NCBI GenBank assembly: GCA_947452785.1
Contig: CANGDZ010000028.1
Span: 1 to 41,006, forward strand
Origin: Comamonadaceae bacterium
GTDB lineage: Bacteria > Pseudomonadota > Gammaproteobacteria > Burkholderiales > Burkholderiaceae_C
Direction of reading: 5' to 3'
Length of the DNA: 41,006 nucleotides
Of the stretch, positions 35,796 to 41,006 are shown one piece after another. Each line of letters starts with the position of its first letter. Positions within the stretch are counted from its first letter, which is position 1. Below the pieces are notes generated by a model. It saw only the letters and a program-made list of their open reading frames with translations, was not told the DNA's origin and did no database searches. A program made the translations under genes and the position numbers.

Positions 35796-37460
35796 ATGAC
35801 CCAATTGTTTGGACGCCAAGCTTTTGTCGAGCTCTTGATCAGCGAGGGTGTGAGTCACCTTTTTGGCAATCCTGGCACGACAGAACTGCCCATCATGCAA
35901 GCCCTGCCGGACTATCCTGGTTTGAAATTTGTACTTGGTCTACAGGAATCGGTGGTGATGGGGATGGCAGATGGCTACGCCAGAGCCTCGCGTCAACTGA
36001 CTGCGGCCAACGTCCATGTGGCGCCGGGACTCGGCAACGCCATGGGTGCTTTGTACAACGCCAAATTCTCTGGCGCGCCGGTGATTCTCACTGCAGGTCA
36101 GCAAGAGCAAGGCCATGGTTTGCTAGAACCTATGCTCTACGACGATTTGACGGCCATGGCCGCCCCCTTGGTCAAATGGTCGATCGAAGTCACCCGATTG
36201 CAGGATTTACCGCGCATCATGCGACGTGCAGCCAAGATCGCCCTGACGCCACCCACGGGGCCCGTCTTCATCAGCCTGCCCGGTGACATCCTCAATGAAC
36301 TTGCAGAAATGGACTTGGGGCAGTCTGTTCGCATTGATCGCCGCTTAAGGCCCGCCGATGGCGCTTTGAACGAATTGGCTAACGCCCTACTTTCATCCGC
36401 TCATCCAGTCATTATTTCTGGACAGGAGTTGTGTACAGCGCAAGCCTTTGCGGACGCCGGTGAGTTGGCCAGTTTGCTCGGCGCCGCTGTGTTTCAAGAA
36501 ACGATTCCCTACAGCGCCACCTTCCCGACGGCTGACCCGCAATACCTGGGCATGCTCACGCGCAACCAGGACCACGTGCGCCAAACGCTGGACCCTTTTG
36601 ATTTGGTTTTATGTTTAGGGGCCGATTTGCTTCGCATGTCGGTGTACAGCTCCATCGAGCCTTTACCTACCCACTCGCGCGTCATCCATCTGAGTGAACG
36701 CAGTGGGGAGTTGGGGAAAAATTACAGAACAGAATTGGCCATGCAAGCCAACGTCAGTGAAACCTTGCATGCCTTACTGCCCTTGCTTCGCTCACGCATC
36801 GACCCGGGGTACACCGCGCAAGCGCAGACCCGCAGCAAGGCGCTGGCGCTGCGAAACTGGTCCGTCCAACGACGCAATTCGGTTTCGCAGGTGCTCACTG
36901 AAAGTTCGATGCGCCCGATGTCAGCCTCCACTTTTGTCATGCACGTGACCTCTCAACTGTCGCCAGAGGTAATTGTGGTGGAAGAGGCTTTAACTTCTAC
37001 GCACCGCTTGCCGCAATTTTTGCATCAACACGATCACGATAGCTTTTTCGGCCTGGCCAGTGGTGGACTTGGATTTGCGATCCCTGGCGCCGTGGGTATC
37101 AGCCTGGCCAAGCCAGGCCGTCCGGTTGTCGCCATCGTGGGTGATGGCAGCGCCATGTATGGCATTCAAGGCCTTTGGACGGCAGCCCATTTCAAGCTGC
37201 CCATCACCTATGTCATTGCCAACAACAAGGGCTACCGCATCATCAAAGAAAGACTCTTATCGATGCAAGGCTCAGACCAATTCATCGGAATGGACATGAA
37301 TGATCCGGCCATTGACTATTGCCAATTGGCTCAGTCCATGGGCATGCATGCCATCCGAGTGTCCGACCCAGCGGACTTGGATACGGTCTTGAAAGACAGC
37401 ATCCGTAGTGGCAAGCCCCAACTGATTGAGGTGATGGTGTCGAACGGCTTTGGTGCGTGA
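35796..37460 (+). CDS. Thiamin-diphosphate enzyme resembling benzoylformate decarboxylase
   Basis: A 554-residue ThDP enzyme of the acetolactate synthase/decarboxylase superfamily. The cofactor-activating glutamate is E51 (LQES), the active-site region NVHVAPGLGNAMG contains H74, and the ThDP/Mg motif begins GDGS at 449-452 and ends NNKGYRII. Overall wording is close to Pseudomonas benzoylformate decarboxylase. From memory of that sequence, its Ser26 corresponds to T28 here (GNPGTTELP) and its His281 region (RYHQYDPG) to RMSVYSSI, so the substrate may differ. AGGAGA precedes the ATG. It converges with the Bug gene at 37486. Confidence 0.88.
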   Translation: MTQLFGRQAFVELLISEGVSHLFGNPGTTELPIMQALPDYPGLKFVLGLQESVVMGMADGYARASRQLTAANVHVAPGLGNAMGALYNAKFSGAPVILTAGQQEQGHGLLEPMLYDDLTAMAAPLVKWSIEVTRLQDLPRIMRRAAKIALTPPTGPVFISLPGDILNELAEMDLGQSVRIDRRLRPADGALNELANALLSSAHPVIISGQELCTAQAFADAGELASLLGAAVFQETIPYSATFPTADPQYLGMLTRNQDHVRQTLDPFDLVLCLGADLLRMSVYSSIEPLPTHSRVIHLSERSGELGKNYRTELAMQANVSETLHALLPLLRSRIDPGYTAQAQTRSKALALRNWSVQRRNSVSQVLTESSMRPMSASTFVMHVTSQLSPEVIVVEEALTSTHRLPQFLHQHDHDSFFGLASGGLGFAIPGAVGISLAKPGRPVVAIVGDGSAMYGIQGLWTAAHFKLPITYVIANNKGYRIIKERLLSMQGSDQFIGMDMNDPAIDYCQLAQSMGMHAIRVSDPADLDTVLKDSIRSGKPQLIEVMVSNGFGA

Positions 37461-37485
37461 GGTCCTGACTGGACACCCCGTGCCC

Positions 37486-38451
37486 TTATTCGGCTTGCAA
37501 GCCTGCCTCTGCAAAAGCCTTCCCCCAAGCACCCAACTGATCTTGAACAAACAAGCCCAGCTCAGCTGGCGTAGATCCAGCTAAATCAAAACCTAATTTA
37601 TCAATGCGATCCCGAATTTCAGGTTTAGCCATCGCCAGATTGATTTCTTTATTCATACGCAGCGTTATGTCCCTGGGTAGCTTGGCGGGACCAAAGAGTG
37701 CCGCCCAGGTTGCAGCAGGCAATGAAGGCAGTCCCGCTTCTTGCGCTGTCGGTACATTGGGCAGTTGACTGTAGCGTGCAGGCAAAAGCATGGCCAGAGC
37801 CTTGAGCTTTCCTTCTTTGATATGTTGCATCGTCGAAATAGGCGTCGCAAATGTGAGCTGAACGTGGCCCCCTAAGAGATCCGAGATGGTGGGCGCTTCA
37901 CCTTTGTAATTGATCAAATTTAAATCGGCTTTAGCCCCCTGATTGATCCGAGTGTGCATGAGTTGTGTGACTCCGCTGTAGCTTCCATAATTGAGTTTGC
38001 CAGGATGCTCACGCGCATAGCTCAACAACTCGTTGACATTCTGGGCTGGCACGCTGGGGTTGGTGACCAACACATAGATATACCGACCGACCAAGGAGAC
38101 GGGGGTGAAACTTTTGACGGGATCATAGGGTGGATTTTTTTTAAGCAAAGGCACTTGCATCATGGGCGTGTTGGATGCCAAGAAAAACGTATACCCATCT
38201 GGCTCAGCCCGGGCCACGTAGTCTCCGGCAATAGCGCCATCTGCACCGGGTCGGTTTTCAATTAAAACCGTTTGGCCCAAAGAGGCGGTCATGGATTGCG
38301 CCAAAATTCGGGCAACCGCGTCGGTAGCGCCACCCGGAGGAAATTGCAGAACAATTCGAATCGGTTTGCTGGGCCAAGATTGCGCAATGCCGCTGGACGC
38401 CATCAACGCCAAGCAGGCCATGACCAGGAAATGAAGAAGCAATTTTTTCAT
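37486..38451 (-). CDS. Bug-family substrate-binding protein
   Basis: A 321-residue periplasmic protein with a signal peptide (MKKLLLHFLVMACLALMASS, cut near GIAQ) and the Bug N-terminus WPSKPIRIVLQFPPGGATD. Other family blocks are VLIENRPGADGAIAGDYVA and LNYGSYSGVTQLMHT. The ATG at 38451 begins the signal peptide; the open frame upstream is not used. It diverges from a second Bug gene at 38602 over 150 bp. The ligand is likely a carboxylate, perhaps linked to the adjacent decarboxylase; no membrane components are near. Confidence 0.9.
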   Translation of the reverse strand: MKKLLLHFLVMACLALMASSGIAQSWPSKPIRIVLQFPPGGATDAVARILAQSMTASLGQTVLIENRPGADGAIAGDYVARAEPDGYTFFLASNTPMMQVPLLKKNPPYDPVKSFTPVSLVGRYIYVLVTNPSVPAQNVNELLSYAREHPGKLNYGSYSGVTQLMHTRINQGAKADLNLINYKGEAPTISDLLGGHVQLTFATPISTMQHIKEGKLKALAMLLPARYSQLPNVPTAQEAGLPSLPAATWAALFGPAKLPRDITLRMNKEINLAMAKPEIRDRIDKLGFDLAGSTPAELGLFVQDQLGAWGKAFAEAGLQAE

Positions 38452-38601
38452 GGACGTTCTTACTCTCAAAGGGTATTGTGAACAATTGAAAACGATCCTT
38501 ACATGCAGCCCCAGCAAAGTCAAGCAAGCTGGTTTTTTTGATAAGCTGAGCCGTCAACCCAGATGCGCATCGCCCTCGCCTCTTCACTAAATACCAACGC
38601 A

Positions 38602-39585
38602 ATGACAATCACATACCCAACCCTGTTGAACCGTCTGAGAATGCTCGCCCTTTGCCTATGCTGGCTACCCGCCCTGGCATGGCCACAAAGTTGGCCCACA
38701 AAGCAAGCGTTGAAACTGGTCGTGGTCTTCCCGCCAGGCGGGTCTGCAGACCAGGTCGCCCGCATCATCGGGCCCGCCTTGGCGCAACAACTGGGACAAA
38801 GTGTGATAATCGAAAACAAGGCCGGCGCATCCGGGGTCATTGGCACAGCCAGTATGTTGAGCGCACCAGCCGATGGCTACACCTTTGCCATGGTGTTCGA
38901 TACCCATGGGGTAAACCCGAGCTTGATGCCGAACATGCCCTATGACACCAAAAAAGATCTGGTTCCCTTGATGCTGATCGGCACCTCGGCCATGATGCTG
39001 ACGACCTTCACAGGCACCGACTACAAAACATTTGCGGATGTCTTGGCCGCGGCCAAAGCCAAGAAAAATGTAGCTTTCGGCACCATTGGCAATGGCAGCT
39101 TGGGTCACCTCGCAATGGCGTTATTGGCCAAAAATGGGGGCATAGAGTTCAACCACATTCCCTATAAAGGCGGGGGCCCTTTGATGGCCGACGCCATCGC
39201 GGGCCATGTCCCCTTGGCCGTCGGCACGGTATTTTTGAGCAAGCCACACATTGACAACAAACGCCTGCGCCCGTTGGCTGTGACATCGGCCAAACGTGTC
39301 GCTGACTTCCCGGACGTTCCCACCATTGCAGAAGCGGGCTACCCCGGCTTTGAGGCCCCAGCCTGGTGGGCACTGGTGGCTTCTGCCAAAACGCCGCCAG
39401 AGATTGTCAAACGCCTGAACGAAGAGCTCAATAAAGTGATGCGCAACCCTGAAGTTGCCAGCAAACTCAGTGCGCAAGGCATTGACCTCGCAGGTGGCAG
39501 CGTTGACAAAGCCCGAACCTTCATCGAACTGCAAATCGACACCTGGTCCAAAGTCGTCAAGGACAACAACATCAAGCCCGATTGA
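38602..39585 (+). CDS. Bug-family substrate-binding protein
   Basis: A 327-residue periplasmic binding protein. The signal peptide includes LRMLALCLCWLPALAWPQ, and the mature part opens SWPTKQALKLVVVFPPGGSADQVARI. Further blocks: VIIENKAGASGVIGTASM, YDTKKDLVPLMLIG and FNHIPYKGGGPLMADAIAGH. Start choice is uncertain: 38602 gives a 29-residue signal region; 38563 and 38641 are alternatives. It converges closely with the CMD-like gene (9 bp between stops), with a short hairpin across the junction. Confidence 0.88.
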   Translation: MTITYPTLLNRLRMLALCLCWLPALAWPQSWPTKQALKLVVVFPPGGSADQVARIIGPALAQQLGQSVIIENKAGASGVIGTASMLSAPADGYTFAMVFDTHGVNPSLMPNMPYDTKKDLVPLMLIGTSAMMLTTFTGTDYKTFADVLAAAKAKKNVAFGTIGNGSLGHLAMALLAKNGGIEFNHIPYKGGGPLMADAIAGHVPLAVGTVFLSKPHIDNKRLRPLAVTSAKRVADFPDVPTIAEAGYPGFEAPAWWALVASAKTPPEIVKRLNEELNKVMRNPEVASKLSAQGIDLAGGSVDKARTFIELQIDTWSKVVKDNNIKPD

Positions 39586-39594
39586 ATCTGAAAT

Positions 39595-40140
39595 TCAAGC
39601 CTCAGGTCGGATTTGCAAGGCCATCAACAAACGAGACACCATGTTGTAAGTGGCAATCGTGGTGGTCAACTCGACCAATTCGGTCGTGCTCAAATGCGAC
39701 TGAAGCGACTGAAACAAGGCCTCATCCACTTGAATGTGAAGCGTCATTTGCGCTGCGTACTGCACCACCAATTTTTCTAGCGGTCCAAGCGCCGCTTGCG
39801 TCACAGCCTGTGCCGGGTCCTCCTGCATGGCCTGCTGCAAAGCCACCAACTCATCAGGTGTTCCGCCGGCCGTTAAAAAGTCAGGTGCGTGGTGGTGGTA
39901 CTCGTAATCGGCTCCCGTCAACAAAGCCACGGTACAAATACCCAACTCACTGAACTTACGCGATACCGACAAGCCGGTGCGAACATGCTGAAAGAAGGCA
40001 TTCCATCCCGTGGCGACAGGGGTACTCCAGAGCAGCGCCTTGTCCAAATTCAAAAGCGGACCACCCCGTCGGGTGAAAATGGTTTGCATCAACTCGGGCG
40101 ATTGCGGCTGTGCTTCAGGGGTCCAATCGGGTATGCGCAT
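39595..40140 (-). CDS. Carboxymuconolactone decarboxylase-like protein
   Basis: A 181-residue helical protein of the CMD/AhpD superfamily. The signature region is FSELGICTVALLTGADYEYHHHAPDFLTAG, with the acidic and histidine residues seen in the decarboxylase branch. The CxxC redox pair of the AhpD peroxidase branch is absent. It could decarboxylate or isomerise a lactone or keto acid. The ATG at 40140 is preferred; a TTG at 40152 would add four residues. It lies 25 bp after the cysteine-rich small gene, so they may form one transcript. Confidence 0.85.
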   Translation of the reverse strand: MRIPDWTPEAQPQSPELMQTIFTRRGGPLLNLDKALLWSTPVATGWNAFFQHVRTGLSVSRKFSELGICTVALLTGADYEYHHHAPDFLTAGGTPDELVALQQAMQEDPAQAVTQAALGPLEKLVVQYAAQMTLHIQVDEALFQSLQSHLSTTELVELTTTIATYNMVSRLLMALQIRPEA

Positions 40141-40165
40141 AGGGGCTTTCAAGGTTGAATAAAGT

Positions 40166-40558
40166 TCAAGGCGTGATCAATTCTGCAGCCAAAGCACGGA
40201 CACGTGGGTCAACGTAATAGCCGCCGTACTCGGTGTATTTCAACAACAAGCGGTGGCATTGTTGGCAAGAAAATACATCGCATCGGTTGTAGGGGAAAAA
40301 CGTCGGTGCAACCGGCGCGTCCTCCGAGTCATAGCGCGTGCCCCGAGGGTGAAACTCTTCAAAAGTCAATTCTTCACCATGAGCCGTACCCGGATCACGC
40401 AAAGTCGCGACCTGCGACATCTGTGCTTTAGGCCAGCGCATATCCGAAACACTCTCCCAACCATTACACAAGCCAAGGCCGCACGCACAGCTCGACACGG
40501 CCTGCACCTCCAGGGCCAAGATTTTCAGTGCGTCAGAGTCTAAGAAGGGAACGGTCAT
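40166..40558 (-). CDS. Small cysteine-rich protein of unknown function
   Basis: A 130-residue cytosolic protein, not recognised. Cysteines fall in two groups: 24, 26 and 31 (SCACGLGLC) and 93, 98, 101 with His102 (RCDVFSCQQCHR). This pattern suggests a zinc ribbon or similar metal site. The rest is polar with a FEEFHPRGTRYDSED stretch. The ATG at 40558 is the start; it is followed by the CMD-like gene. It may be a conserved companion of that gene, which is inference. Confidence 0.8.
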   Translation of the reverse strand: MTVPFLDSDALKILALEVQAVSSCACGLGLCNGWESVSDMRWPKAQMSQVATLRDPGTAHGEELTFEEFHPRGTRYDSEDAPVAPTFFPYNRCDVFSCQQCHRLLLKYTEYGGYYVDPRVRALAAELITP

Positions 40559-40880
40559 CGGTGTTTGGTCTAAGGGGCAAAGGGTCTTTGAACAGGGATG
40601 TTAGTGCATGGCGCAGTGCACGCGTATTAAAGAGGTTCGGAATGTCCCGTCCGGCCGCGTGAACACTTGAACGCGTGTTCTTGAATACCCTAGTCCGGCT
40701 TCAGCCAGTAAACAAACTTCGTTGTCGTTACCCACCGGCAATCCAGGCTGGTTAATGTCGTACTCGGCTGGTTGACTGGCCGGCAGAATCGCGACTCAAC
40801 GGTCTTATGGGCATCCCATTCGAACGACAGTATTTGATTGCGGTGAACTACTCGGAGCTATTGCTCCGGCCCTGTGAAGT
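40559..40880. other. Intergenic/degenerate stretch before transposase remnant
   Basis: No intact gene is visible. It contains the inverted repeats GAACAC/GTGTTC (about 40664-40683) and CGGAGC-TATT-GCTCCG (40853-40868). Part of the minus strand (about 40610-40790) is open in one frame without a start codon and could be decayed coding sequence. The region probably includes one end of the insertion element whose transposase lies at the edge. Confidence 0.4.
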
Positions 40881-41006
40881 TTAAGCAGCATATCGAACTC
40901 GGCGGTCCTGGAAGTAGCCAATAACCCGCTCGGGTGTTTTCTCCAACATGGTCATATGCTCGTTGGCCGCTTCTCGTAGTTTGGCTTTAGTTCGCACTGG
41001 AACGCG
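40881..41006 (-). mobile_element. C-terminal 41 residues of a probable transposase, cut by window edge
   Basis: The minus frame is open from 41006 to the TAA at 40881-40883. The tail reads KLREAANEHMTMLEKTPERV, then a YFQDRRVRYAA end. This kind of ending I associate with IS630-like transposases, but the family call is from memory and uncertain. Most of the gene lies outside the window. Confidence 0.5.

Noticed and set aside
39582..39598. Hairpin TTGAAT/ATTCAA across the two convergent stop codons
   Set aside because: Six AT-rich pairs and no T-run on either side; too weak to call a terminator.
1..41006. CRISPR array, prophage or toxin-antitoxin module
   Set aside because: No regularly spaced repeats, cas genes, phage structural genes or small paired toxin-antitoxin genes were seen on either strand.

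Overview
The window looks like chromosome from a betaproteobacterium of the order Burkholderiales, most likely Comamonadaceae (Limnohabitans, Rhodoferax or Polaromonas-like). The grounds are protein style, moderately GC-rich codon use, the gene order cysI-DUF934-cysH-cysD-cysN, and several Bug-type (tripartite tricarboxylate) binding proteins. This placement is inferred from pattern recognition, not from a search.

Left part (1-14264): housekeeping and sulfur metabolism. On the minus strand are the 3'-truncated dsbB and a ferredoxin-NADP reductase. On the plus strand follow yggX, an MnmC-like FAD oxidoreductase, an MFS transporter, and then an assimilatory sulfate reduction block: TauE-type permease, sulfite reductase, DUF934, an APS-type CysH, cysD and a cysN without an APS kinase domain. 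A 7Fe ferredoxin and a thioredoxin-reductase-like ferredoxin-NADP reductase come next and could supply electrons. Next comes a clear TPP riboswitch leading a TonB-dependent outer-membrane receptor, which suggests uptake of thiamin or a precursor.

Middle (14265-17502): tRNA-Asn with its own promoter and terminator, a spacer of hairpins, and a lone 783-residue minus-strand protein that I cannot assign to a family. It has a striking tryptophan-rich centre. A 391-bp regulatory-looking gap follows.

Acyl-CoA region (17503-30581): a MoxR ATPase/CoxE-like VWA pair, then acyl-CoA dehydrogenase (ACAD10/11 type), a hotdog-like protein, enoyl-CoA hydratase, acyl-CoA ligase and a translationally coupled MATE exporter on the plus strand. 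These converge with a minus-strand set of thiolase, a FadB/FadJ-type fusion and an aminoglycoside-phosphotransferase-like kinase. Together they make an almost complete beta-oxidation route. The kinase plus ACAD11-like dehydrogenase recalls the pathway in which 4-hydroxyacyl groups are phosphorylated before elimination.

Right part (30582-41006): a small catabolic operon (Bug binding protein, cupin, GST, VOC protein, ketopantoate-reductase-like protein), a UbiH-like FAD hydroxylase, a benzoylformate-decarboxylase-like ThDP enzyme, two more Bug binding proteins, a carboxymuconolactone-decarboxylase-like protein, a cysteine-rich small protein, and the C-terminal end of a probable transposase at the edge. 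No CRISPR array, prophage or rRNA is visible.
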